9,122 nucleotides of DNA from an uncultured bacterium (lineage in GTDB: Bacteria; Cyanobacteriota; Vampirovibrionia; Gastranaerophilales; Gastranaerophilaceae), in NCBI GenBank assembly GCA_946183815.1, contig CAMHDG010000046.1:1-9122 (forward strand), in the 5' to 3' direction. The notes beneath the pieces are model-generated. The model worked only from the letters and a program-made list of their open reading frames with translations. It was not told where the DNA came from and searched no databases. Positions 1 through 7,878 of the stretch are shown piece by piece. A program made the translations under genes and the position numbers. How positions within the stretch are numbered: the first letter of the stretch is position 1; every line of letters starts with the position of its first letter.

Positions 1-4
1 TCTC

Positions 5-39
5 TCTCTCCAAGGAGAGATATATCTGCTTCGCAGATA
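5..39. repeat. Two adjacent palindromes downstream of hlyD
   Basis: Two hairpins lie just past the hlyD stop codon. At 23-39 the arms TATCTGC and GCAGATA enclose three bases; on the minus strand the centre reads GCGAAGC, a sequence known to form an unusually stable mini-hairpin. At 5-20 the arms TCTCTCC and GGAGAGA are separated by only AA. They could act as a 3' end or transcription stop for the secretion operon, but no T-run follows inside the window, so a terminator is not shown. The palindromes are seen directly; the role is inferred. Confidence 0.5.
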
Positions 40-48
40 AACAATAAT

Positions 49-1101
49 TTACCTTACCTTGATACTTTCATCCATATACTTAATCAATGGATAGATAAAG
101 AACTCGATAATTCTGCGTTTACCGATTTTTATTTCGTTTGTTGTTGACATACCAAACTTAATAGTTTCTTCTTTGCCCTCAACCATTAAAGTTGTATTTT
201 CAGGTCTGATATAAACCTCGTAAACAGGCCCGAGTTGTTCATCAGGAACACTGTTTGGAGGTACGATAACTACAACACCATTAATAATACCGTATTTTTG
301 GAAATTGTATGTATCAACCTTAACTGATACAGGCATGCCTGTTTTAACAAAACCTACATCTTGGTTTAAAACTTTTGCTTTAATCATCAAAGGTGCATTC
401 TTATCAACCATTGTTAATATTGGCTCTGCAGGCTGGACAACCCCGCCAACAGTATGTACCAAAATCTTATTGATATACCCATCCATTGGGGCTTTAAGAA
501 TTTGTTTTTGTTTTTCTAACTGAACTCTTTTGTTATCAAGCGCAGCAATTTGAGCATTTAAACCTTTAATTTCATGAACAAGAGCAGTTTCCTGATTAAG
601 TGCTTCATGGTATCTTGTTTGAGGGATAATATCACGAACAGCCTCTAATCTTCTTCTGTCAGAAGATGCAGTAGCGAGTCTTGCTCTGTCAGATGCTAAT
701 TGAGCAGCCACTCTTGCTTTTTCTTCTCTGATATTGTTTAACTCTAACCCCGGTTCATATTCGGCAGGCTGAACAATAGCAACAACCTGATCTTTATGAA
801 CATAATCACCTTCTTTTACAAAAAGTGCCTGAACAACCCCTTTATCTAATGATTGAATAACCTTTTCCTCACCGTCAGGAATAATCTGACCACGAGCGGT
901 AATAACAATATCAACCTTACCAAAATACATCCATAACGATGCTATTAACATAAATACCATAATAGTCCAATATAATTTATTCCCGATAGGATTAAGAGGT
1001 CTGTCCTCAATCTCTGTCAAAAGAGGTTTAAACTCATGCGAATCATCCTCTTTCGGAATAATTAAATCTATAAACTTTTGTTTAATATCACTTAGTTTCA
1101 T
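49..1101 (-). CDS. hlyD: HlyD-family periplasmic adaptor of a type I secretion system
   Basis: This is the membrane fusion protein (350 aa) that should bridge the inner-membrane ABC exporter and the TolC-like outer-membrane channel. A cytoplasmic N-terminus of about 40 residues precedes one membrane segment (about 44-60, WTIMVFMLIASLWMYF). The family's typical FGKVDIV and G-x-IIP-x-G-x-x-KVIQ stretch (60-83) and the first lipoyl half (about 85-112) follow. A short alpha-helical hairpin (about 117-202), the second lipoyl half starting at LKAPMDGYI (202-210) and a beta-barrel region complete the protein. It is shorter than E. coli HlyD (478 aa), mainly because the coiled coil is short. The start is supported by AGGAG six bases upstream (CAGGAGAAAAATATG). 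It follows abc and tolC on the same strand, but a repeat-bounded cassette separates it from abc. The gene symbol denotes family, not demonstrated toxin export. Confidence 0.9.
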   Translation of the reverse strand: MKLSDIKQKFIDLIIPKEDDSHEFKPLLTEIEDRPLNPIGNKLYWTIMVFMLIASLWMYFGKVDIVITARGQIIPDGEEKVIQSLDKGVVQALFVKEGDYVHKDQVVAIVQPAEYEPGLELNNIREEKARVAAQLASDRARLATASSDRRRLEAVRDIIPQTRYHEALNQETALVHEIKGLNAQIAALDNKRVQLEKQKQILKAPMDGYINKILVHTVGGVVQPAEPILTMVDKNAPLMIKAKVLNQDVGFVKTGMPVSVKVDTYNFQKYGIINGVVVIVPPNSVPDEQLGPVYEVYIRPENTTLMVEGKEETIKFGMSTTNEIKIGKRRIIEFFIYPLIKYMDESIKVR

Positions 1102-1118
1102 ATTTTTCTCCTGTTTGA

Positions 1119-1561
<443 letters not shown>

Positions 1562-1562
1562 A

Positions 1563-3794
1563 TTAAGTGCTTTGTGCCATATACAACTTCTTAAAGTAAC
1601 CGTCATGTTTCAGAAGTTCCTGAGGAGGTCCCATTTCAACCACTTCACCGTTATCGAAACAAACGATTGTGTCACAGTCTTTAATAGTAGATAATCTGTG
1701 AGCGATAATAATTGTTGTTCTTCCACGGGAAATCAAACCCATATTATCTCTGATAATCTTTTCGGATTCGTAGTCAAGTGCTGATGTAGCCTCGTCAAAG
1801 ATAAGAATTTTAGGGTTAGAAATCAATGCACGAGCGATAGCGATACGTTGTTTTTGACCACCTGAAAGGCTTGAACCACGTTCCCCTACCTCTGTATCAT
1901 AACCTTTTGGTAATTTAGATATAAATTCGTGAGCCCCTGATATTTGTGCCGCCTGAACTATACCCTCCATTGGCATATTTGGTCTTGGGAGTGCTATATT
2001 CTCTTTAATCGTTCCGGAGAACAAATAGTTTTCCTGTAATACAATACCGATATTAGTTCTTAACCATACAGGGTTAATATTTCTTATATCAATACCGTCA
2101 ATATAAATTGTACCTTCTGTTGTATAATACAATCTCTGAATAAGTTTTGTGATTGTAGATTTACCACTGCCTGAACGACCTACAAACCCAATTTTTTGCC
2201 CCGGTCTTATTGTAAAGTTAATATTTTTAAGTACCAAAGGTGCTTCAATATTATATTTGAATGATAAGTTTTCAATTTTGATTTCACCCTTAACGTCAGA
2301 TAAAGTGATCGCAGTTCCTGACTGCATTTCAACAGGGCTGTTCAGGATATCACCGATACGGTCAACCGCCAAAAGTGTTTGTTGAAAATCATTCCACAAC
2401 CCTACAAGTCTGAGCATTGGGGCTGCAAACTGTCCCGAAAACATTTGGAAAGCAATTAACTGACCTATTGTAAGTTTGTTTTCGATTACGAGCATAACAC
2501 CAACATAAAGAATAGCGATTGTCATACCCTTTTGGATAAATCCGCATATAGAGCCTGTAAAATTACCCATAATAGCAAGGTTAAAACTTGATTTTAAGTA
2601 TTTACCAAGTTTATCCTCCCACTTTCTAAACATAGCCCCTTCAATAGCCAACGACTTAACTGTCTGAACACCTGTTACCGATTCAACAAGATAAGAATTT
2701 TGGTGTGCACCCATTTGGAATTTCTCTTCCAGTCTTGCACGAAGTTCCGGAGTAATTGCAAGATAGATTACAGCAATTATTGCCAAACAACCTAATGATA
2801 TAAAGGTTAGTTTTACGCTATATACAAACATAATCGCAACGAATACGAGAGAGAAGAAAGCATCGATTAATACTGATACTGATTTGTTTGTAATAAATTC
2901 TCTGATACGGTCTAACTCTCGAACACGTGCAATAATGTTACCAACTTGCCTGTTTTCAAAATACACATAATATAAATGGAACAAGTGACGGAAAAGTTTT
3001 GAACCTAATTTTGCGTCAATTTTATTTGTTGTATGGATAAATATGTAGTTACGAGCAAGGTTTAATAGTAACTCAAACACAGCAACTACAATAAATGCAA
3101 ATGCCAACACATCTAATGTCGCTATTGTTCTGTTTACAAGGACTTTATCTAAAATAACCTGTGTAAACAACGGAGTTACAAGCCCGAATAACTGAACAAC
3201 AAACGAACCTAATAGCACCTGTCCTATAATTTTTTTATATTTAAAAATCTCATTAAAGAACCACTTGAATCCGAATTTCACATCATCGTCAAGCAATTTG
3301 TGAGCAAGAACAAGAATAAAATCTTCCATTTGTTCTTGCAGTTCTTCATAAGTATGTGCTTCAGGATGTTTTGCAAGCGGAGTAAGAGTAAGTGCTTTAT
3401 TTTCATCCGGTCTTACAGCAAGCAATACTCTGTATGTACCGTCTTTTAACTGAATAATCGCAGGCATCGGATATTTATCAGTCAAATCAGTAAGGGCAAA
3501 TTTTTTCTTTTTGATTTTAAACCCTTTCGATTTTGCTATACGCATCAATTCCTCAGGTGAAGTATCAGCCGTTTCTATCCCAAACTCACGAACAATAGAA
3601 CGCATATCTATATCAATTTTATTCATACGGGCAACTATCTCTAATGAGATTAAACCTGAATTAACATTGTTTGGTAACGAACGTTCCTGTTCACCGTTAT
3701 TTTGTGCCTTTGTATTTTGATTATTTTGGGTGTTTTCTTCCGGATTTTGACCGTTCATATCATTTACCCCTTTATCCTTGTGTTCGTCTGTCAT
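1563..3794 (-). CDS. hlyB: Type I secretion ABC exporter with degenerate C39-like domain (HlyB type)
   Basis: This is a 743-residue fused permease/ATPase of the inner membrane that should energise export through the HlyD/TolC partners. Residues 1-46 are a hydrophilic Asn/Gln-rich extension. Residues about 47-165 resemble a C39 peptidase domain, but the catalytic Cys position is absent (SGLISLEIVARM has no Cys) and the usual His is not seen near YRVLLAV. It is therefore C39-like and non-proteolytic, as in RTX exporters. The transmembrane domain covers about 185-440. The nucleotide-binding domain has Walker A GRSGSGKST (539-547), Q-loop Gln587, signature LSGGQ (643-647), Walker B ILIFDE (663-668) and H-loop His699. 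AAGGA six bases before the ATG supports the start. No RTX substrate is encoded here, so the cargo is unknown. Confidence 0.93.
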   Translation of the reverse strand: MTDEHKDKGVNDMNGQNPEENTQNNQNTKAQNNGEQERSLPNNVNSGLISLEIVARMNKIDIDMRSIVREFGIETADTSPEELMRIAKSKGFKIKKKKFALTDLTDKYPMPAIIQLKDGTYRVLLAVRPDENKALTLTPLAKHPEAHTYEELQEQMEDFILVLAHKLLDDDVKFGFKWFFNEIFKYKKIIGQVLLGSFVVQLFGLVTPLFTQVILDKVLVNRTIATLDVLAFAFIVVAVFELLLNLARNYIFIHTTNKIDAKLGSKLFRHLFHLYYVYFENRQVGNIIARVRELDRIREFITNKSVSVLIDAFFSLVFVAIMFVYSVKLTFISLGCLAIIAVIYLAITPELRARLEEKFQMGAHQNSYLVESVTGVQTVKSLAIEGAMFRKWEDKLGKYLKSSFNLAIMGNFTGSICGFIQKGMTIAILYVGVMLVIENKLTIGQLIAFQMFSGQFAAPMLRLVGLWNDFQQTLLAVDRIGDILNSPVEMQSGTAITLSDVKGEIKIENLSFKYNIEAPLVLKNINFTIRPGQKIGFVGRSGSGKSTITKLIQRLYYTTEGTIYIDGIDIRNINPVWLRTNIGIVLQENYLFSGTIKENIALPRPNMPMEGIVQAAQISGAHEFISKLPKGYDTEVGERGSSLSGGQKQRIAIARALISNPKILIFDEATSALDYESEKIIRDNMGLISRGRTTIIIAHRLSTIKDCDTIVCFDNGEVVEMGPPQELLKHDGYFKKLYMAQST

Positions 3795-3811
3795 AATTTT
3801 TCCTTATTTTT

Positions 3812-3870
3812 GTCAGGCATTGCCTGACCTACTTTCTTTTTCATTTTTTGTTGGGTTTCTCCCAACCTAC
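3812..3870 (-). repeat. Pair of GTAG-footed REP-like palindromes between tolC and abc
   Basis: Read on the minus strand, two palindromes each follow a GTAG tetranucleotide. At 3850-3870 the foot is followed by arms GTTGGG and CCCAAC around AGAAA. At 3812-3832 it is followed by arms GTCAGGC and GCCTGAC around AAT. A third, weaker hairpin without a GTAG foot lies at 3877-3893 (arms ATAGA/TCTAT). A GTAG foot plus a short imperfect palindrome is the signature of REP sequences mobilised by REP-associated tyrosine transposases. The copies fill most of the 113-bp tolC-abc gap, and the 3812 copy ends five bases before the abc ribosome binding site. No RAYT gene is in the window. Confidence 0.65.
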
Positions 3871-3907
3871 TGTCTTATAGAACCCTGCTCTATCTATCCA
3901 TTTACCC

Positions 3908-5578
3908 CTACTGTGTAAGTATCTGTATCCCTCGTTGAATAGCGATTTCTGTTATTGTATTCTTTTCGAGTTCTATATGTTGTTCAAGAAGTTTTATTTT
4001 CGCCTCGTTTTCCTCTATTGGTGATGCTAATTTTTTGGAAACAAGACGTTTCATAGAAACTTCTTTATCAGTCAATTCATCAATAATTTTATTATTATCC
4101 TCTATTTGCTTGTCTAAAAACATGAGATTTGAACGCATAGTCGCTAATCTTGTCATAAGTTGAGCGATAGCCTTGTCACGTTCAACCTGTAATTGTTTAT
4201 ATTCTAACGCTGTTTTGTGGATATTTGCTCTGTTTTTCATCCCGTCAAAAAGCATCATATTAATGTTTGCCCCAACCGTAAGGTTAGACGGACCTATATC
4301 CTTAAAACTTCTCGGATAACTTGAATGGTCAGAGCCGTACAGATAATATCTGCCATAAGCGTTTATTTTCGGATAATTCATTCTTTGAACAACTTTTAAT
4401 TCAAGTTCTTTCTTCTTTAATTGTTCTTCATAGAATTTCCATGTAATACTTTTTGTATAATCATTACCTGACATAACATCAAAATCAGGTTTTTTAATAT
4501 CGGCAACCTTTAACCCCTCAATATCATATTGCTCACCTGTGTAGAACTGTAACCAATTAATAGATTCAACAAGCATTTGTCGGAGTTCAAAAATTCGCTT
4601 TTCAACCTCAGCCACTTTAACTTCTTCATCATTAAGTTCCGTTTTTGAAAGTTCACCTGCGTTAAAAAGACGTTTTTTCATTTGAAGATTTTTAGACTGA
4701 AGCCCTAAAATCTCTTTATTTATTTCTATTTGACGTTGAGTCATTTGAATTTTTGCATAGGTATCAACAAGGGTAAGATTAAGTTCCTGTAATTTTTGTT
4801 CGTTTTCAAGTTCTTTTACGGTGACATCTTTTTTAGCGATTTTAAGATTACCACCTCTAACCCCAAAGTCAAACAGGTTATAACTCAAAGTCACACCCAA
4901 CACAGATTGATAACGGGTATATGGGTTAATGAATGCTTCCCCGATAGACATAACTGTCGTTTCGTTAATATCACGATAGTTCTTTGTGTATTCAGTACCC
5001 GCCATAGCAACAAGTTTTGGGAAATATTCGGCACGTGCGCCCTTTATCCCCTGTTTTGCTATTAAAACATTATATTCACCTATTTGTAAGTCGTATGCAT
5101 GGTCTTTTGCTTTTATTAAAATATCGTCAAAATTTATTTTGGTTATAAGTTTTTTATCAATATCTTTGTCTAACTTAATCGTACCTTTTAACTTTTGATA
5201 ATCTTTGTTATGTTTTAAGGCACGTTCAACATATTTATTATTGTTCTGTTCTTTATCAACCTGCTTGTTATGTTCTTTAAGTTCAACTTTTTCCTGTTTT
5301 TTTTGTTTGCGTGATTTTTTCTCTTTTACCTTTTTTTCTTTTACTTTTTTCTCTTTTTGGATTTTAACTTTTTTTACTTTTTTTGACTTTTTAGCGGTTG
5401 CATCAACGTCATTAACCGACTGATTAACCAAATCAGCACTCTCAATGGCATCTGTTCCGACATTCACCCCAACTCCCGCACCAAACTGTTCATTCTGTTG
5501 ATTTTCAGCAAAAACAGATGTGCTTGCAAAAACACAGCCCGCTAAAAATATTAATGCTAGTTTTTTTATATTAAACAT
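3908..5578 (-). CDS. tolC: TolC-like outer-membrane efflux protein with Lys-rich N-terminal insert
   Basis: This is the outer-membrane channel of the type I system (556 aa, longer than E. coli TolC at about 490). The N-terminus is an export signal that can be read two ways: cleavage after SVFA (residue 24), or a lipobox LAGC with Cys15 acylated. Residues about 63-110 form a strongly basic, low-complexity linker with three tandem KEKK(V/S) units (75-89). The outer-membrane-factor domain follows from about 145, with two repeats: helices plus ARAEYFPKLVAMAGTEYT and LSYNLFDFGVRGG in the first, and RMNYPKINAYGRYYLYG and INMMLFDGMKNRANI in the second. The ribosome binding site is weak (AAGAAG). It is the first gene of the probable tolC-abc-hlyD transcription unit. 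The extra length comes from the Lys-rich segment, which is not part of the canonical channel. Confidence 0.9.
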   Translation of the reverse strand: MFNIKKLALIFLAGCVFASTSVFAENQQNEQFGAGVGVNVGTDAIESADLVNQSVNDVDATAKKSKKVKKVKIQKEKKVKEKKVKEKKSRKQKKQEKVELKEHNKQVDKEQNNNKYVERALKHNKDYQKLKGTIKLDKDIDKKLITKINFDDILIKAKDHAYDLQIGEYNVLIAKQGIKGARAEYFPKLVAMAGTEYTKNYRDINETTVMSIGEAFINPYTRYQSVLGVTLSYNLFDFGVRGGNLKIAKKDVTVKELENEQKLQELNLTLVDTYAKIQMTQRQIEINKEILGLQSKNLQMKKRLFNAGELSKTELNDEEVKVAEVEKRIFELRQMLVESINWLQFYTGEQYDIEGLKVADIKKPDFDVMSGNDYTKSITWKFYEEQLKKKELELKVVQRMNYPKINAYGRYYLYGSDHSSYPRSFKDIGPSNLTVGANINMMLFDGMKNRANIHKTALEYKQLQVERDKAIAQLMTRLATMRSNLMFLDKQIEDNNKIIDELTDKEVSMKRLVSKKLASPIEENEAKIKLLEQHIELEKNTITEIAIQRGIQILTQ

Positions 5579-5643
5579 TTTTCTTCTTTTTATTTTTATG
5601 ATTTTATGACAAAAAATATTGCCAAAATCCTCGCTACCATGAG

Positions 5644-5673
5644 ATTATCACAATAATATCATATAAACAAGAA
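5644..5673 (-). promoter_or_regulatory. Candidate promoter for the tolC-abc-hlyD unit
   Basis: On the minus strand an extended -10 (TGT followed by GATAAT, 5649 down to 5644) lies 18 bases after a weak -35 TTCTTG (5673 to 5668). The leader to the tolC ATG would be about 60 nt. It is the best match in this very AT-rich 180-bp gap, but chance matches are easy here. Confidence 0.35.
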
Positions 5674-5724
5674 TAATATTTTTTTGTTAATTATTTTTTA
5701 ATGATTAGTAAATTCCTTTGCAAA

Positions 5725-5749
5725 TATTGGCTCACTACGTTTGCCAATA
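5725..5749. repeat. 7-bp-stem palindrome downstream of the acetyltransferase gene
   Basis: TATTGGC (5725-5731) and GCCAATA (5743-5749) enclose 11 bases. It starts about nine bases past the acetyltransferase stop codon in the direction of transcription. No T-run follows on the minus strand, so it is not a clear intrinsic terminator; it may be a dispersed palindrome or an RNA 3'-end stabiliser. Confidence 0.4.
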
Positions 5750-5758
5750 AAAAATACT

Positions 5759-6295
5759 TTACCCTTCCCGAATAATTCTTGCAGGGTTACCTGCAATGAT
5801 TACATTATCAGGAATATCTTTTGTAACAACAGCACCTGCACCGATTACAACATTATTGCCAACCGTTACCCCTGATAATACACTCACACCGCCGCCTATC
5901 CAGACATTGTTTCCTATCGTAATCGGGTTTGCGTATTCCAGTCCTTTGTTTCGGGTTGGAACATCAAGAGGATGTTCTGCGGTATAAAACCCGCAATTCG
6001 GACCTATAAACACATTATCTCCAAAAGTTACTTTTGCAGGGTCTAAAATAACAAGATTATGGTTTGAATAAAAGTTTTCCCCAACCTCTATATTATATCC
6101 GTAATCACAGAAAAAATTCGGCTCTATATATACAATTTCACCTGTTTTACCTAATATTTTTTTTAGAAAACTCATTCTTTTCCTAAATTTTTCAATAGGT
6201 AAACCATTGTATTTTTGACAAAGTTTTTTTGCTTTTATCCTTTTATTAACCAAATCTTTATCCATCGGATCATACAATTCCGTATTTTTAATCAT
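5759..6295 (-). CDS. Hexapeptide-repeat O-acetyltransferase (maltose/galactoside acetyltransferase family)
   Basis: This 178-residue protein probably transfers acetyl from acetyl-CoA to a sugar hydroxyl in the cytoplasm. The N-terminal helical cap (about 5-45) matches the Mac domain of maltose, galactoside and NodL acetyltransferases. A left-handed beta-helix follows with hexapeptide steps such as ITIGNN-VWIGGG-VSVLSG-VTVGNN-VVIGAG-AVVTKD (125-160). The family's catalytic His is His108 in YTAEHPLD, and the end PDNVIIAGNPARIIR is typical. Length matches the family (about 180-200 aa). The start has AAGGTG seven bases upstream. The true acceptor sugar cannot be read from sequence. It is separated from fabF by 137 bp with an inverted repeat and from tolC by 180 bp, so membership of either operon is uncertain. 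Confidence 0.9.
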   Translation of the reverse strand: MIKNTELYDPMDKDLVNKRIKAKKLCQKYNGLPIEKFRKRMSFLKKILGKTGEIVYIEPNFFCDYGYNIEVGENFYSNHNLVILDPAKVTFGDNVFIGPNCGFYTAEHPLDVPTRNKGLEYANPITIGNNVWIGGGVSVLSGVTVGNNVVIGAGAVVTKDIPDNVIIAGNPARIIREG

Positions 6296-6347
6296 ATCAA
6301 CACCTTAACTTAATATTTTACCGTAACATTAATAAAATTACCTAAAA

Positions 6348-6410
6348 ATATTAGGATATCAGGAGTTTTTACTTGACAAAAAACAAAATACATTCCTAAT
6401 ATCCTAATAT
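6348..6410. repeat. 17-bp-arm inverted repeat between fabF and the acetyltransferase
   Basis: The arms at 6348-6364 and 6394-6410 are complementary over 17 positions, with one pair that is G-U in minus-strand RNA; 29 bases separate them. The right arm is also a direct repeat of the 8-mer TCCTAATA. On the minus strand the second arm runs into TTTTT, so it could work as a long-loop, AT-rich terminator for fabF or as a leader structure before the acetyltransferase. Only the symmetry is certain. Confidence 0.5.
6373..6402 (+). promoter_or_regulatory. Possible plus-strand promoter inside the inverted repeat
   Basis: A perfect -35 TTGACA (6373-6378) is followed after 18 bases by TAATAT (6397-6402), a 4/6 match to the -10 consensus. 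No plus-strand gene follows, so transcription would run antisense into the 3' end of fabF. It may equally be chance in AT-rich DNA. Confidence 0.25.
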
Positions 6411-6432
6411 CTAAATATTATACTAATAAGAA

Positions 6433-7692
6433 TTAATCAGTAACTTCTTTAAATACCAAAGTACAGTTATGACCACCGAACCCGAATGAGTTAGAAAGTG
6501 CAGCGTGTACTTTATGTTCACGTTTTACGTGTGGAACATAATCAAGGTTAGCAACATTCTCATCCTGATTATCAAGGTTAATAGTCGGAGGAACAACACC
6601 GTCTGTGATTGCTTTAACACAAACGATAGCCTCGACAGCACCTGTTGCACCTAACATGTGACCATGCATACTCTTTGTTGAACTTACCAACAAGTTAGGG
6701 TTCTTTTCTTTGTCACCAAAGATTTGTTCAATCGCTTTAGATTCAGCAATATCACCCAGCCCTGTACTTGTACCATGCGGATTGATATAATCAATATCTT
6801 CCGGTTTTAGCCCTGCATCGTTAAGTGCAAATTCCATTGATTTTAAAGCACCTTTACCTTCAGGATCAGGAGCAACAATGTCGTGAGCATCAGCAGACTG
6901 ACCATAACCAACGATTTCAGCATAAATCTTCGCACCACGTTTTTTAGCATGTTCATATTCTTCAAGAACTAAAACACCTGCGCCTTCGCCCATAACAAAT
7001 CCATCTCTGTCCTTATCGTATGGTCTTGATGCCTTTTCAGGTTCATCATTACGTTTAGATAACGCACGACAAGCAGTGAACGCACCAACACCTAATGTTG
7101 TAATTGTTGCTTCACAACCGCCTGCAACAACAACATCAGCATCACCCCACTGAATACTTCTGAAAGCATCACCCACAGAGTGAGTACCTGTTGCACAAGC
7201 AGATGCCACACACTTGTTCAAACCTTTGTAACCATGCTTGATTGAAACTCTGCCTGATGCAATATCAACAATCAACATAGGAACTGTGAATGGTGACCCT
7301 TTTGTAGGACCTTTCGTTTGCATCGCAATATGGTTGATTTCAAATGTTTTAAACCCACCCGCTGCTGAACTAACAATTACACCTATTCTATATGGGTCAA
7401 TATCCGCATCATCTATCCCTGAATCTGCAATAGCCTCATCTGCTGCTACCATTGCGAATTGGGTAAATCTATCCATACGTCTTGCATCTTTTGCCCCTAA
7501 TAATTCTTCAGGATTAAAATCTTTATTCTTTATTTCTCCTGCTATCGTAACAGTATGACCTTCTGTTGAAATGTTCTCAAAAGTAGTAATACCACTTTTA
7601 CCATTTAACATTGAATTCCAAAAATCTTTTACATTCGTTCCGCAAGGTGTAACTGCACCTAAACCCGTAACTACTACTCTTCTCTTATTCAT
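6433..7692 (-). CDS. fabF: 3-oxoacyl-[acyl-carrier-protein] synthase II
   Basis: This 419-residue ketosynthase elongates acyl-ACP by condensation with malonyl-ACP in type II fatty acid synthesis. The thiolase fold is complete: catalytic Cys166 in the nucleophile elbow CVASACATGTHS, His306 in NPHGTST, Lys340 in SSTKSM and His345 in HGHMLGATG, with the gating loop NSFGFGGHN near 401-409. Length equals that of typical FabF (about 410-420). The N-terminus RRVVVTGLGAVTPCG is canonical, so the start is secure. AGGAG lies 11 bases upstream, slightly far. It lies downstream of acpP, but a strong terminator and a 122-bp repeat element come between them, so its promoter is probably within 7693-7840. 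A TATAAT on the minus strand inside that element is one candidate. Confidence 0.96.
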   Translation of the reverse strand: MNKRRVVVTGLGAVTPCGTNVKDFWNSMLNGKSGITTFENISTEGHTVTIAGEIKNKDFNPEELLGAKDARRMDRFTQFAMVAADEAIADSGIDDADIDPYRIGVIVSSAAGGFKTFEINHIAMQTKGPTKGSPFTVPMLIVDIASGRVSIKHGYKGLNKCVASACATGTHSVGDAFRSIQWGDADVVVAGGCEATITTLGVGAFTACRALSKRNDEPEKASRPYDKDRDGFVMGEGAGVLVLEEYEHAKKRGAKIYAEIVGYGQSADAHDIVAPDPEGKGALKSMEFALNDAGLKPEDIDYINPHGTSTGLGDIAESKAIEQIFGDKEKNPNLLVSSTKSMHGHMLGATGAVEAIVCVKAITDGVVPPTINLDNQDENVANLDYVPHVKREHKVHAALSNSFGFGGHNCTLVFKEVTD

Positions 7693-7715
7693 ATTTCGTG
7701 TTTCTCCTATTTATA

Positions 7716-7837
7716 ATTGAAAATGGAAAGTTGAAAGTGGAAAAGCCATTATGACATCATATTTTTTACTTTATTACTTATTCATAATGCGGAGCATTAT
7801 AAAAATAATTTTCCATTTTCAATTTTCCATTTTCGAT
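7716..7837. mobile_element. 122-bp MITE-like element with inverted 4x heptamer arrays, no gene
   Basis: The left array (7716-7743) is ATTGAAA, ATGGAAA, GTTGAAA, GTGGAAA on the plus strand. The right array (7810-7837), read on the minus strand, is ATCGAAA, ATGGAAA, ATTGAAA, ATGGAAA. The arms pair at 25 of 28 positions, and the G/T variants at the third base of units 2-4 agree between arms. The 66-bp core holds a 17-nt hairpin (7784-7800) and no ORF. The inner edge of the right array reads ATTATTTTT, as at the arrays starting at 1119 and 9014. It fills the fabF-acpP gap between the acpP terminator and the fabF ribosome binding site. Confidence 0.55.
7784..7800. repeat. 17-nt palindrome, 7-bp stem and 3-nt loop
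   Basis: ATAATGC and GCATTAT enclose GGA. It has the same size and layout as the hairpins at 23-39 and 3812-3828. It lies within the 122-bp element, next to the ATTATTTTT edge. Confidence 0.5.
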
Positions 7838-7838
7838 T

Positions 7839-7870
7839 AAAAAAAGCGAAGAGATACCTCTTCGCTTTTT
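7839..7870 (-). terminator. Rho-independent terminator of acpP
   Basis: A perfect 13-bp stem (7841-7853 with 7858-7870) with a 4-base loop holds the core GCGAAGAG/CTCTTCGC. On the minus strand it starts eight bases after the acpP stop and ends in seven Ts. The stem's A/T flanks would also give a T-run on the plus strand, so it could work both ways, but acpP is the only gene that needs it. Its strength suggests that fabF is transcribed separately. Confidence 0.9.
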
Positions 7871-7878
7871 ATAAAAAA

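Noticed and set aside
5205..5423. Plus-strand Phe/Ser/Cys-rich open frame opposite the Lys-rich part of tolC
   Set aside because: It is only the complement of Lys and Glu codons; no homology or start signal supports it.
7238..7558. 106-codon open frame on the plus strand inside fabF
   Set aside because: It is antisense to a well-conserved enzyme, has no recognisable domain and no good ribosome binding site; it is a shadow of the fabF coding strand.
7750..7761. TATGA-CA-TCATA palindrome as an operator site
   Set aside because: It is too short and AT-rich; it matches no operator I can name and lies in the core of the repeat element.
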